A stretch of 64,000 nt of DNA from Chrysomallon squamiferum (Eukaryota > Mollusca > Gastropoda > Neomphalida > Peltospiridae): the NCBI GenBank assembly GCA_012295275.1, contig CM022672.1, positions 3,987,443-4,051,442 on the forward strand, given 5' to 3'. The notes below the pieces were generated by a model. That model was not told the origin of the DNA, did no database searches, and worked only from the letters and a program-made list of their open reading frames with translations. Of the stretch, positions 11,101-25,500 are shown piece after piece (position 1 is the stretch's first letter; each line of letters starts with the position of its first letter). The position numbers and the translations under genes are program-made.

Positions 11101-14100
11101 AATCCAATATAATTATATATAATTTAATTACCTTAAAAAACAAGCATGTCGGTACAGCAACTACCTGATATTTCTGAGAAATTTCAGCCAGTCCTTCTGC
11201 TTCAATCTAAACATAAAATAGTATATTTATAATTAGGTTAAACGTTTGTCCTTTTTACCAATAATAGTAGGATAATTGTTAAAACAAAGATATCATTGTA
11301 GCTTTAGGAGATTATTTTAATTTGTGAAAATGTATTTGCATGTATTCAAGTAAACTGTAACAAAACAATTATCTGAAAGTATACAACACATTTTTAAGCA
11401 GTTTGTTGGGACCTGTTGAACAGTAAACAATCAAAGCGAATATTTGTAAATATACAAAATGTATTTAAACTTTAGTTAACAAATATACAGACCTCCACAA
11501 ATTTAACATTACTGAGCTGAGAATCCTTCGACAGCTCTGTCATGACATCATTCATCTGCTGGCACTGTGGAGCCCATGGAGCCGAGAAGTGAACAACAAC
11601 CAGAGTGCTATAAAATAAATAAATACATTAATTCTGTTTAATACCTTAACAAATTTAACATTAACAATCATGTAAAATATAGGGGTGGGTGATGTTTTTT
11701 GTTTTTTAATGAAGATGATAACTTTAATTTTCTTACATTATAAAACAAATTTAGAAAAAGAAGAAAATAATGGTCAGAAACCACTTGGGAAGCAATGAAT
11801 TCAGTGGGGAAAAAAATAAGGCTCTGCTAACAATGAACACAACCCAACATTCCATCAAAGAACTATAATCTACTCCAGTAAATAGCCAAACATTCAAGCC
11901 ATTTTTTTTTTCTAAATGAAAATATATGTATTACATAAATTGGCAGCCATACTTAATTTATACATTCCTGAAATTGCACATTATTTACTGTGAACACATG
12001 TATTATGTGCACAAATGTTTTATGTACCACCAGTTGTATCGTGAAAGTAATATATTTTGTATTTACTTTATAAAGAATTAGTTTTAAATAAAAAATATCT
12101 CTTGATGAATGAATCATGGATTTGTTTTTTTACATAGAATTTTAATTTTTTTTAAAATAACAATGAAAGAAGCAAAGAAAAATAATAATAATGATGATAA
12201 AAGGAATAATGAAAAGGACAATATTAACTGGTAAAAGACAACAAAATTACTAAAAGAAAATTATCACAAGAAAATATAAATGTATTGTATACACTAACTA
12301 ATTTAAATTTTACATAATATATTTAATTGAAAAAATATAGAGTTTAAACTTTAATATCAACTTGCTACAAATGTTCATGTTTTATTTATGAAAGTAATTT
12401 CACATTCAGAATGTACCTATGACAAGCTGTCATTATTGAATTGTGGCAAACTGATGATTAAACATCTATAAATATATTCATAAAAAAACCCGCATGGACA
12501 CTTACTACTGGTACCTGCTAATATTTTAATGAATTAGGGGATACTGAAGTAGATGTATCACAAGAGTACAACATTAGAGGTATAGGTGCACAAGAACATA
12601 TAAATATTAAATATTAAGTAAAAAAAAAAAAAAAAAAGACAAACAAACAAATGTGCATTATTGTGTTATGATTTATGTTGCTGTTTTGTTGTTGTTGTTG
12701 TTTTGGGGTTTGTTTGGGTTTTTTTACATCTTTTTATATATTTTATCAAAATAATAAAATTATCTGGATTAAGATATTAAGCATTCATGTAAAAATTTAA
12801 TTTTCACATTAAAAATATTTATGGATGGACCATCTTTTTTATATGATTGTTTCAGCATAGTATAGTAAAATTAATTAACCTAGAATAAATTAAAAACATC
12901 TAATTCTGTATTGCAAAGATGGCTTGCCATACAAAAAACTTCCAACATTTCTATGAAGGGAAACATTACACATTAAACCTTCTAGAAAAAGGAAATGGAA
13001 GAATTGATATATTAATTACAAAATTAAGAGTTAAGACATAGTAAAAATATAGAAATTGTACATTATATTTAAACTGGTTTATTCATTACTGTAACACATT
13101 TCTGGCAATTACTAAGCAGAAAATGGCTTTGCTATTAAGCAATCACTGTTTGTTTTTTGTTAAGAATCAAATCTAAAACACTGACAGTGACACACTGTTA
13201 GTTAGGCAGTTAGATGATGAAAAAAGGAATAATAAAAAAAATTATATTTAATTATAATGCACTTTACCTAATTTGAATCTGTGGTGATAAGATGTTTTAT
13301 TTATTTAATAAGCATATAAAGAAACATGAAAAGAGAATTAACACAAAAAAGAAGTAAATAATAACAAATTCATAAATTTATATTATGGTAACATTAAATC
13401 ATAATATTATTTGATATTTAAGACAAAAAAAAAAAAAAAAAAAACAATATTAATTTAGCTTTCAACTATTTCAGGGTTGTTTTTTTTACAGGTTGAGGAT
13501 TTTTATTTATTCATTTATTCATTAATTTATTATATTTTTTATTAACTTTTTTCTTCTTCTTCCTTTTTTTTGTTGTTCTTTGTTGGGGGTTTTCTTGTAA
13601 ATAAAACTGCAGTGTACAAGAGGAAGTCATCTAATTATGGTATTAATGGTAAAAAGGTACAATAGCAAGTTACAATTTTTGGAATTTTCAAGCTAGAATT
13701 TGTACAAAACAGTATTGAACTGTATGTATTAAAGCATCAATATATTAAACATGTCTAAACACAACCGAGATACAAATAATAAGGATGAAATTTGTGGTTG
13801 ATTAAACAAGCACCATAATTTGAAGATATTTTGAATTATATAAAAATAAAATTATTCAGAGGTTAGGGCATTTTTCATGTCCATTGGAAATGATAAACTC
13901 TTTTTTTTTATGATCTTATTTACAAATTCCTTATGATTTTTTTTTTGATTTTTTTTACTGTAATTCTGCAGCTCAAAGTATTTAATTTACTGAATTTATC
14001 AGCTGCTTCAGAAAAAGTTTTCATCAGAACTCATTTAGTTTGTAACATCTTAATTCTTTTCAGTATTTGCTTGTGTTGAAATTGTGCTTACTTACATAGT

Positions 14101-14726
14101 AAGTTACATGCTTATAAGCAATATGATATACATATGATTTTGATAGTAGAACTAGAAGTATTCCATGTTCTATCAGTATCACACAAACACTTTATTATCA
14201 GCCTCATGTTTAAACTATCTTATGTAATACAGGTTCTAAATAATAAATGTTGAAAGAACATGCAACCGTTATCACACTAACAATAACTATGTGGTATGTA
14301 GCACTTGGGACGTTGGGTCGTGACTTGTCAAAATATTAAAAATAAAATGATTAAAAATCTTTATTTTTCGGATATGTTGTATACTATACAGTATAGTCGT
14401 TGTTCATTTCGAATATCAAAATAATATCTGATCACAGGTGATATATAACAAATTAAAACCACCGGTTTCTTTTGTGCTATCAAAATTTAGAACGAGTTAG
14501 ATTTGGGTCAATTCAGTATAATAATAGTATTCATAGACTGACGAAATACCTTGGACGGTGTGTTTTGTGTCAAGTTCTAATAAAGAATAAAAAATATATG
14601 TGGTGAAAATAAATATCGGACAGCTTGAACAAAAATGTAGAGTTCGTAAAATAATTATTACCTGTCAGAATCTGCCAGTAATTTGTTGAATTCTTCTGTC
14701 TTCTCAACTTTAACTACGGCAGCCAT
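8167..14726 (-). CDS. GLRX3: Glutaredoxin 3 (PICOT), Trx plus single CGFS Grx domain
   Basis: The exons in order are 14726-14662, 11607-11493, 11206-11132, 10859-10740, 10353-10269, 9855-9766, 9411-9261 and probably 8263-8167. Every junction has GT..AG and the phases join, giving 266 codons with the TGA at 8167-8169. The N-terminal thioredoxin-like domain has WAPQC in place of the usual WCGPC, as in animal GLRX3 (DNA 11562-11576), and the IDRLDGA linker motif follows. The monothiol glutaredoxin domain has CGFS across the 10269/9855 junction, then the NWPTYPQ and GGLDIIKEL motifs. Family knowledge: these proteins bind glutathione-ligated [2Fe-2S] clusters and pass them to cytosolic targets with BOLA2. 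Vertebrate GLRX3 has about 335 residues and two Grx domains. Here coding reaches the LEER hinge that precedes the second domain and then ends in an unrelated tail. The first seven exons are secure; the eighth is a phase-compatible prediction. Confidence 0.9.
8264..9260 (-). other. AT-rich intron between GLRX3 exon 7 and the shared exon
   Basis: No coding sequence is visible. I looked specifically for a second glutaredoxin domain (CGFS, WPTYPQ, GGLDI) on the minus strand and found none. The segment has a strong acceptor at its 3' end (tttcag before 8263) and a strong donor at its 5' end (gtaagt after 9261). If the basic-repeat gene has its own first exon, this segment is a place to look. Confidence 0.7.
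11608..14661 (-). other. GLRX3 intron 1, about 3 kb, AT-rich
   Basis: This is the largest GLRX3 intron. It contains several A or T homopolymers (about 12618-12637 and 13424-13444) and many short AT-rich simple repeats. I see no coding segment or recognisable transposon in it. Confidence 0.6.
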
Positions 14727-15539
14727 CTTTCTTTCTTTTTTTTTTTTTTTTTTTTTTTTTTCACTTTTTTTTCTCCCACCGGTTATTAACGAATATTGGG
14801 TTATCTCCCTTACAATATGTACAATAACTTATCAAAAGATTCACATATTGTAATAACACGATATTCGCTAACTTGTCAAAATGTAACTTCTGACTTATTT
14901 AAACAAAAAAATAATAAAATAAAATAACAACAACAACACAATCAGCGATAAAGAATATGAAAAAATTGTTCTAGCAAACGGCTGCGTAACTAATTAAACT
15001 GTAACAATAACTCTATTATCTATAAAAGTTTTGTTGTTGTTGTAGCTTTGCACATATTCGAAGTTATCATCATCCAGTTCAGTCACAGAGTATCTCAGTA
15101 TGTGGATTACTATTTTTATCTATCGTATAAGTGTCTGTTTATGCCTGCAGAGTGGTGAATGTTAAAAGAATATTTTGACTTACATTTGTTGAAGGAGGAA
15201 AGATAACTCATTTTAAGAATAAGGCGGGAAGGACGTTGGGAGATTGCGAATTGTTGTAATCAAAGTTATGTAATAAAATGAATATTTTCCGGTCCTGAGT
15301 GTGGCTTTCAATCGTTCCGGTTTGGTGAGAACATTATATTGTTACAGGTTTAACTGGAGCAATTTTATCTTTTAGAATGGTCTCACAAATATATCCTTTC
15401 AAGTCTCGTTTGATTTATGATAAAGAAAGTCATTGTTTGCATACATAATAGTATATGTTTTAGAAGTTGAATGTCTTTGGTTTTAACAAATGAGTGAAAA
15501 TTTAATTTCTAACTAATTTTTTTATACAACCGGTTGACG
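14727..15539. promoter_or_regulatory. GLRX3 5' leader and upstream region
   Basis: A T tract at about 14737-14761 reads as a run of A in the GLRX3 sense and ends about ten bases before its ATG. Further upstream, a less AT-rich patch at about 15230-15330 contains two TTCCGGT words and a good plus-strand donor (GGTTTG|gtgaga at about 15328). That donor could belong to a noncoding first exon of plus-strand NUP107. No TATA box was identified. The two genes are divergent across about 2.8 kb, so a shared regulatory region is possible but unproven. Confidence 0.35.
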
Positions 15540-16410
15540 GACCATAATTTTTGTTTTGTTTGTTTTTGTTTTTAATTTTCTTTTGTAAAACTTCATCAAG
15601 CGTTATCAAGGCAATCATTCAAATAACATGATCAGTTTGCTTTTTACATGTAAATACCACCTCTAATGCACTGAAAATGGAAATAAATAATTTAAAAAAA
15701 GAAGAAGACGACGAAGAAGAATTATAAGTTTCAAGTATCGTTTTACAACTACATTCTCAGAAATGTCCGCTATGGAGTTTTAGCAGAGTAACGTGTCCAC
15801 ATTATGGTACCTAATGAAAATAGTCATCTTCATATTCACGTGCCAGTGTTTGAGGAAATTATTTTATTTTATTATTAAATTTTTATTTTTTGGTTGGCGA
15901 TGTCATAATATCTGAAAAATATATATTGTACGAAACGTGTACAAGATGGCATGACGTCAAAGTTATCCCCCCCCCCCAAAAAAACCAAAAAACCAAAAAG
16001 GTTTCGACCTTTGCAGCCATGAACTCACGGAAATTTTTAAACTTCCAAATTCAGTTACTTAACGTCTGTTTTCTGAACATTTTATGATTTACACTGATAA
16101 AGATTAGAAGAGTTGGTCATATTAGCAAACCATGATGTCGCGAGCCTTTCGTAACTACTTTTTCAGTTAATCAAACGTCAAACTGGATTATTTTTGTGTG
16201 AATGCGTCGTGCATAATAAACTAAAATTATAATTCGGAAAAATATTAATGTATTAACTTTTGTAGTTGTCAATGTTCCCCCGTCAGAACCCAGCAGAAAA
16301 CAACATTTAGGTGTTATTTGTACCCATTAAATTTGCGAAATTTCTTTGACATAATTTGTGACGTTACGCCTTATCGTTCCATGCTAATCAAAGTGTCTGC
16401 TGCAGGTGAG
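15540..16410. repeat. Diverged duplication, copy 1
   Basis: Many ordered blocks recur in copy 2 about 1.1 kb downstream. Examples are AAGGCAATCATTCAAATAAC, CACATTATGGTACC, CATCTTCATATTCACG, CAAACTGGATTATTTTTGTG and TTATCGTTCC. The copies differ by many substitutions and by A- and T-tract indels, so the event is not recent. Copy 1 ends in a consensus donor (CTGCAG|gtgagt at 16406) that copy 2 lacks. It also carries a full CRE-like TGACGTCA at 15952-15959. Confidence 0.75.
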
Positions 16411-16447
16411 TTTTGTCTGGTTCTGTGAATTATATTCTTTACAAAAA

Positions 16448-16455
16448 ATATATAT

Positions 16456-16523
<68 letters not shown>

Positions 16524-16594
16524 TTTATTTTTTTTTTTTTTTTTTTGGAACTTGCATATATTATATATACGTACGTGTGTGTGTGTGTGTGTGT
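16448..16594. repeat. Compound microsatellite: AT array, T tract, GT array
   Basis: AT repeats run from about 16448 to 16519, with one phase break. A T tract follows at about 16529-16546, and a GT array runs from about 16574 to 16594. It lies between the two copies of the duplicated segment. Confidence 0.9.
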
Positions 16595-16739
16595 ATGTGA
16601 AAATCGTCGCTTACATCTATTTTGTTTAAGGACGATACATGGACTGCTGAGCCTGTAAAGTGCAAAACAATGGTTGACAGCCAATCTAAATGAACGGGTG
16701 GCGGATACTGCTGACGAATGTCGTGCGAACTCGTCGACC

Positions 16740-17345
16740 TTTAAATTTGGTTTTCAATTTTCTGTTGTAAAACTGCTATCAAGCATTGTAATGAATGTAT
16801 CAAGGCAATCATTCAAATAACGTGATCAATTTGCTTCTTACATGCAAGTACCACCTCCAATGCATTGAAAATGAAAAGAAATATAAATAATAAAAAAAAA
16901 AAAAGAGAAGAAATTCAAGAATTATAATTGTTTCTAGCTACAGAGCTTTAGCACATTATGGTACCCAATGATAATCGTCATCTTCATATTCACGCGCCAG
17001 TGTCTGTGAAAATTATTATTATTATTATTATTATAATTTTTTTTTTTTTTTTTTTTTTTTGCTGGCGAAGTAATAATATTGGAAAACAAATGTACACTAC
17101 GAAACGGGTACGAGATGGTATAACGTCAAAGTATCTACTTTTTCAACTTAACATTTCAAACTGGATTATTTTTGTGCAAATGCATGCATAATACACTAAA
17201 ATTATTATTTGGTATAAGATTAATGTATTCCCCGTGTCAGAACGCAACAGAAAAGAACATTCAGGTGTAGTTCGCGCCTATTAAATTCTGGCGGCATGTT
17301 TTCCGGTGATGTGATTTGTGCCGTTGCGAGTTATCGTTCCTGTTG
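16740..17345. repeat. Diverged duplication, copy 2, next to NUP107 exon 1
   Basis: Matches copy 1 block by block and in the same order and orientation. It is shortened in the middle and contains a T tract at about 17038-17060. Its right end lies about 215 bases upstream of the splice acceptor that opens the first NUP107 coding exon (17561), so it may include promoter or first-exon sequence. The full CRE of copy 1 is reduced here to a half-site (AACGTCA). Confidence 0.75.
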
Positions 17346-17584
17346 GTCGTTGCTACTTCCAGTATGTTGCGAGACCTTTGTCGTGAATTATGATCATGCT
17401 TACATTTTTGTAATTGTTTCACTTTATGATTAAATTCAGTATAAAATTATAATTCTTTAATGTTAAAATTAAATTACATGTAGTGTTATTTAAGTGGCAA
17501 AATTCAGGACGTCTAACTCTAAGGCCAAAAAACAAAACTTCATTAAACTTATGTTTGCAGAACCCAAATTCTCGGGAGATTGGC

Positions 17585-20500
17585 ATGGAAGGAGATTTTG
17601 TTCCTGAGAGGGAGGAGACGAAAGGAAGGGTCTTCAAACGACAGAGCAGCAATCTCAGTTATAATATATGTAAGATATTTTGTAACTAATTTGTGTAAGA
17701 TGTACTGTATCTGAAACTGGTTTAAAATGTGTTGTAACTGCTTGTGTAAGTGTATTATAATTATGACTTGTCTGATATATAAACTAATGTTGATTAAATT
17801 AAACTAAATAGTACATTTCAAAATATTTTATAAGGTTTGCCACTGGATTGTTTTGTTTTTGACCAATCTTTTTTCTTAATATATATCATCACTTTTCTAT
17901 AAGAGCTGTGTTATTTTGCATTTCCACTGACTTTAGAAGTAAATCCATTTTTTACTCCAAAAATGATGATCTTAATATTTATTATTTAAATATTTCAGTA
18001 GATGATTTTCTTTACTGATCACTAATTGAATTTATAATTGCCTTTTCAAAAGCAAGTTGATCTTTTTTGTAGCTGAGGTGTGATGTGCAATATAGGACTG
18101 AATTCAAAATATACTTCACTGTGACTATCCAAAAATATCAGTATTTTTTAAAATATAGAGTAAAATGTATTTAATACACGTTACTAAGCCATCTGTAATT
18201 CTTCAGCAAATTTAATTTTTTTTTTTTTTTATCCTGATTCATTAGCTGTTAAAACAAATTACTTAATTAGTCTGAACTACTGCAAACATTGTTTTTCAGT
18301 TTATTAACTGATATTAATCATTATTATATTTTAACATTTTCAGCAAAACAACTTCTAGATAGTGCAGTGGGAACCTCAGCATCACTGTCAAAAACACAAA
18401 ATGGAAGACAACTGCGTCACAGTCGCTGTATGTATCACATTTTCTACACCACTCATTTCAGATACCTTCTATATTGGGTATTTAATTAAAAGTCTTTTAT
18501 ATTGTGCTTCATATTTTTGACATTGTAAGAAAGAAGGCTAGAGTACATGTTATAGTGACACTTTTATTATTATATGTTTTAAATTTTAATTTTAAGTTTC
18601 TTTTAACTTTTGTAGATACTCCAATACCAGTGCCAACATCTCCTAATTTAGATGTTTCTCATATGTTTGCTCCAACACCCCAAAAACCTGAGATGGTAAA
18701 TAATAGTCTTGACATATTTCAAATGTTAATACATTTGTTCGTTTTTTCTTAATGTTGTGTGTATTTAGATATATAAATATGAAATATATAATGTAGCTTG
18801 TAACTGACGATAAACATTTGTTTTGGGGTAACTATTCTTTTTACCAGACTGACTATATATTTGGAAAGACTCTCTTACAGACACACTGTATTTATGGAAT
18901 TATTTTCACTTGTTAGTAACTTGATATGACAAAAGGAATCTTATTGCTTCTTTTCAGTACTTTAGAGTATGATTGTCAAAGAAAATGTACATCATGCATA
19001 CCTTGCTGGTCATTGAAAAAGATTAGCTTATAACATATTGAGTTAGGTCGCCCTTATGATGTTTAACTTCAGATCTGATGCTGTGTAAGACAGCTTACTT
19101 GAGTCATGAAGCATTTCTTTCTTACTTAGCTTTGTGTGTCAAAATTATCAAACTTTGTGCTGTATATGTTCATGAAGTAAAACTTTTAATATCACATAAT
19201 AATCATGGATATTAGTGTTAAAGGCAAATTCAACAGAAGTTTTTGTAATTATAGGATGATGTGACTGAGGATCTAACAACAACAAACCTTGACTTGCTTT
19301 TGGAAGAAGACCCCGGTGTTACAGGTAAATATATTTTTACAAAATATATAATATATCAATTTTAAGTATAAATAATTTACCATTTTGAATATCGTTCAGT
19401 TATAGTTTTATGATATTAACAGTAAATTAATATGAACATGTTCCTATACTATTTTATTTTTTTAATTAATATTTACTCTAACTAAAATTTATCATAGTTT
19501 ATGTTTATATGCATTGGTTTTAATTATTTTCTTGTTAATTTTATTTTTCATTATTATTATTATTATTATTGTTTATAAACATTAACTATCATAAATTTTA
19601 ATTACAATAAATATTAATTTAAAAAAAAAATAGAGAGAGTAATATATATTTAATACAAATGTTATTGTTACTATTATCATCATTATTATTAGAAGTAGAA
19701 TATTTTAGGCATAGGATACTTTTTTCAAATACTTTTAATAACTTTTATATATATATATATATATATTTCATTTACAAGTGAACTTTCTCTTTTCATTTAT
19801 TTGTTTATAAACAGCTTCTTCAGGTCTTTATAAGGATTTCCAGCTGAGTATGAAGCGATGTCCTGCCCAACACCAGGTTCTTGATCTTCTACATGACTAT
19901 GAAAACATCTGTAGGGACCAGGTGCTCGTGTTAAAGAAACTTGTCCAGAGAGCTGTTCCTCAGCAAGAAAAGTACAGTTTATATTTGGCTATTATATATA
20001 CAGTTTGAAAATCCCTTACCTGAAATAATGAGATCCAAAAATTCACAATATCCTAGTCTTGTTTGTAGTTGCTGAGGTAGTTATTGCTTCGCTATCTGAT
20101 TGCTTTCATTTCACAAGATTATTAAATATATCACAAAAAACAGCCTTCCGGCTATGTGTAAGATGGATCTGAAATGTAAACAGATTTCATGGTTGAAGTC
20201 CATTTTCAAGCCCTGTTATTGTTTATTTATTTATTTATTTTAGATTTAGGAAAACATTTAAGACTCTAGACTTACTGGACAAGGAGAAAATTACATGGCA
20301 GCTAGTGAGAGCTCTGTATCAAGATAGACTGGAGTCTGAAGTTAGAAAACAAGACAGCAAAGATGAGGATATGATTGTAGACCTTGACAAAAAGGTGAAT
20401 AGTTGCTATTGTTCCATTTACTTCAGTATAAGCAATTAGAGAAGATATCCTTAGCATGACAATTTTAATTTGCCATAGTTTAGAGTATAAAATGCAAGAC

Positions 20501-22560
20501 ATTGTTATTGCAGTTGTTCTGGCTGCCGCTTTTTGTTGGAGTAACCAGTACATATGTTAAATGTGAATGAGTTACTAATTTTTTTTTTTTTTTTTTTTTG
20601 GTGTATGTATGTGTTGCTATATAGGTAGTTAAATAAAAAAAAAAAAATCATCATTTCAGGTTCGGCATCTTAGTGACAAGACTGTAGTGATCAACCTGTA
20701 TGAGAGAAATGACAGTTTGCGTCAAAGTCAGGTAGGTGTTTTAAATTTTCTCTTTCACCCATTTTTCATTATAAAATAATAATGTTGTTCTTGTTTCCAT
20801 TCAGAATGAAACTAATTTTTAAAGCAGTAATTTATGTAACTTCTAGTGTTAATAAGATTCTTCTAAATCCTTTAGCGCCTTTTGTAAAATGAGTGTAATT
20901 ATATATTTCATATGTATATAAGCTATAAAGAACAAATAAACCTAAATTTGTGTTGGTGAAAAATAAATATTGTCTGGTTTTTGTTACACATAATAATAAA
21001 TCATTGTTGAAGAAGTTAGACTGATTGTTTCATTTGCATATTGGCTTGACTGGATAAGGAAATAGTTGTTCTTTTTACTTAGCTTGTTATTGATTGGCTG
21101 GAGAACTCTACTGCAGAATGCCTGGAATTGTTAGCTCAGAAAGTAAACTTTTTCACTGATGTGCCTATTGCTTGGTAAGAATACATTTTTAAATATTTTA
21201 AAGTTGTATATAATTCACATTATCTAAGCATCATATTTTATTATCATCATAGGATGGTAGCTAGTAATGAACAACAAAGAATATTAAAAAATTATTTAAT
21301 CTGTTTTTTTTTTCTTCTCATCTGTACATTTCAAGTTATAGCAATCAATACCTAAACCAGAAATTGTTATTATTTTTTTTTAATTGCATAATTTATATAA
21401 TTTGTATTTTTAGGGAGAACACTCTTCATGAGTTGCAAAATAGAGCCAGAGGAATTCCCAGTTCTACTGACCGACTCCTTGTTGATGAACTGGTACATTT
21501 AAACTTTTTTCTGTGTCTCTTACTCAGGGTTAAATATACAAGCATATCATACAAATGTGGAACCACATGAAAACTGTTATATTCTTACATTTTACTCTAA
21601 TTATTCTTTCAAGTTGCCTGCTGGGTTTTTTAAATATATAATTAGATGTGTTTATTGATAACAGGGGCTAATTTTCTTTAATAAAAGCATTTATTTTGAA
21701 ATTGAAAATATTTTTTTCAAATCTATTTTAAAAATTTATAGCATTCAGAATAGCCTTTGTGTATTTATTGTACATATTTAAAAAATATAAAGATAATTCT
21801 TTTCTTTTTCTTTTATTGATATATTAATTTATTTTAAAGGATCCTGATGCTCCAATTCGCCAGAACGGAATCTTGGATGATTTGGATAAAGAGGATGAAG
21901 ACAGACTCTTACAACATGTGTTTGTCTGTTTGCGAGCTGGGCAGCTAGACAAAGTATTATTATTTAATTGTTTGAAAAGTCAACTTTAAAAATATAACCT
22001 AAAAATAACTGTTTTTAAAATACACTTCTGTTTTGCATACATTTAAATTATATATACGGGTGGGTGGGTGTGGGTGTATGTGCATACACATATAAATGTA
22101 CTCTCAAAAACTATAATTTAAAATATTTGTTTGTTTCTTTAAGCTTGAAACAATCATTACAGCATGATAGCATGTCAAAGTCTTGATATTTACAAAACTT
22201 GCCCACTGTATAAGCAGGTTTCCTTTCTCCTTGTTTTTATTGTCCCTTACAACATAGATTTCACTTCCTACAGTGAACTGTTAATGTGCTCCTCCTTCCT
22301 TCAGGCTCAAGAGGCATGTCACAAAAGAGGACAGCATTGGCGTGCAGCAACAATGGAAGGATGGAAACTCTACCACGACCCCAACTTTGAAAAATTAGGC
22401 CCTGATAATCAGTTGGCACCAGTAGAGGGCAACCCAAACCGCGATGTTTGGAAGAAAGTGTGCTGGAGAATGGCTGCTGATGTAAGCATGAAATAAATAT
22501 TTATAGAGTATTAAAATGCTTTTTAATTTTTATTTTATTTTAATTTTATTTTTATTTTAC

Positions 22561-22597
<37 letters not shown>

Positions 22598-25500
22598 ACA
22601 CCTGACAGAAATATAAGATTTATTTATTGAATGACAATTTTTGGGAAGCCATTATTTATATATATTTTTTATGTCATTTGGGTTTGCTTTATAGAATTAT
22701 ATCAAGCTTTGTTTCAGAGTGGAAAGTGAAATAATCATTCAGCTTATAATTTCTTTTTAATTCTAATAGAATCTTTAAAAATGATGTTTTAAATATTCTA
22801 CCTGAATACAGCATTTTACCTATAATACACTAAATGATTACCTAACAGTGAAATAGTTTAAAAAAATTGTTTTGCGATTTCAGTTTTCAGGTTTTTTAAT
22901 TATTGATCTTATATGCCATCATGTTTAATTTTAAAATTTAAATTTTTTTTTTACTACTGACTTTACTTTGCAATATGTATTTGTTTTTCTCATAGCCTAA
23001 GATGAGTGTGTGTGAGAAAGCCATATATGCTGTATTCAGTGGTAATTTGCGAACCTTACTTCCCATGTGTTACTCCTGGACAGACTACTTGTGGGCATAT
23101 TTCAAAGTGATGGTTGATGTACAGGTTGAGAAGGAAATTCGAATGAATGGAACCTCAAACAGAACATTTGAGGAACTTCCGTCATCTTACTGGGATAATC
23201 TGTGAGTAGAGATTTTCAACAGTTTTAAATATCTCTAAATATCTAAATATCACATTCACTTGTGTATTGTATTAGTTTTGGTTATACTGTCCAGGCAGGG
23301 GTTTAGAAATTAATTTTATAAAATGAAGGCACAGTAAAAGATGTCAAAGCAAAATGGTGGAATAATATTCATTTATGATTAGTTAACCTTGGGAATTACA
23401 AAGTATAGTTTGATAGCAGTAGTATTCTACTTGATGCTTACATTTACGTATCATAGTATTCTTTGAAAATCAAGTTTTTGAGGAACATGGTGTTCAGAGC
23501 TCTATAGTAATTTTTAAAAGATATCTATAAAATTTCAGTGCTACAAATTTAACTTTGTTCCTAAGATATTTTTAACTTTTCATGCTAAAAATAAACATGA
23601 ATTCTTGAAAGAGTTAAAATCAGATTTATGAAGATAGAAAATTTAGTTTTCAAATGTTTATGCATTTCAATATTTTTTGTATCTATGTTTATTAGAATGG
23701 AGCCTCGCCAAGTCTTTGAACAAATTGAAGCCTGTCCAAATGAAGTAAGCTTTTGTTTAGTTTATGTTTAGACAAGCAGAATATGTGACACAATTTATGT
23801 GAAAATTCACTCTTATTATTTATCAGGTGCTACCCATATGTGTAACTAAGCAGTGATTACATTAGAAATTCAGAATAGCAGATGAAAATGTAATTACAAA
23901 TATTATGCATTTTTTTTTAATCATGTTTGCATGTAAAGACCTATTCAGTGAAAAACTGGGACTGTTTTTGTAGAGTCATTCAGTTTTGCTTTTAGCTTAA
24001 AAAGCACTTGGAGATATCAGTGACAAATGTAATCAAGGATCAAGTAGTGTTATTTTTTTAATTTTTCATACATTTATGAAACAGATGACAAAAAATTAGT
24101 CCCAACTTTTAATCCTTTTTATTTAACTGTTTTATTATGGGGGTTTTGGGGGGGGTGGATGTTTTTTTAGTATTTCTTTGAAAAATATCCTGTCAAAATT
24201 TATTTGGAAGCGTTCACTAAAAATCTGAATAATACATGTGTAAAGTTTATATATAAATTGTTTTTTATTCTGCCTTTTACAACAGGTATTTGAATGCTGT
24301 CAGTATCTGAATAACTGAAATTGAAAAAAGGATTTTTTATGTGTATACATTTTCTTCTTTTTCTTTTTGTAGATGGTGCGCAAGGAATCAAAGTATTGGT
24401 TTTGTGTCATCCAGAAATACATTATCCTTGGTGACATTGACAGTAAATACATTAAATTACATTAACCATCAAACAGTGTATATCTGGCTGTTATTTTACT
24501 TTTGTTGGTAAAAATATATACTTCTTCAGAATCATGCACATATTGTGAAACAATGTTTAATAACAGATTAACCCAATTTTATAATTAACAATGATTCCTT
24601 ATCCAAATGTATGTCTACATTTTATTTATTTTATTTGTCATCATTATTTATTCAAAAATTTAATCAGTGTTTATAATTTCTATTTTAGTGTGTAACTATT
24701 GCATAATTGCAATGATTGTTATAACATTTTCTAACCACTGTTTAAAATTAGATCTTAATTTGTAACCAATATTAATTTAATGTTTCAGATTTAATAGAAG
24801 TAATGCACAGCTGGGTGTTCAAAACAAAAGAGCAGCTTCCTGGTCATTTTATCAGATTCTTGGCTCATCTTGTTCTGTTTCTTCAGTCAGTTGGCCATGC
24901 CACGAAGGTAATCGTAGTAGTATCTGTTTTTAATAATTAAAACATTTAATTTAACTTGGGTCCTTTATGCAAACTTTCTTATTACATAACAAAATCCGAA
25001 AATAAATTTGATAAAAAAAGTTTTTATTTTTATTGTCAAGGAGTTACAAATTGCATATGCCAATATAGTTGACTTATTTAATAATTTTATTTCTTTATAT
25101 ATTTTCTTACTCTGATTTACTTACTCACTTTCTTAATTCAGTCTAATTTAATATTTACTAGGAAGAACTGTAGCACTGAAGGTCTGTGATGAAACTATAA
25201 TTTATTTCATTTTATTAGGAAGAATTGTGTACCACTATACTGGAAGCCTACGTAGAACACATAATCAACATTAACCAGAGTCGACTGGTAGCACATTACG
25301 TTGCCAGTCTACCCCGACAGATTCAAGTGATGTGGTATGCCAAGTTCTTAGAAGGTAAGAGTTTTCTGAAAAATATTCGGGCTTATGTAAAACCACTATA
25401 ATGACCTTTGCAGAAAATGTGTATGTTGAGCTTAGAGAGCAAAACAAAGCATTTGAGTTCCAGTGATATTTGGACATCTTGAGCTATTTCTGGTTCCAAC

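Noticed and set aside
16406-16684. Open frames rich in Ile/Tyr and Thr/His on both strands
   Set aside because: They are translations of the AT and GT microsatellites.
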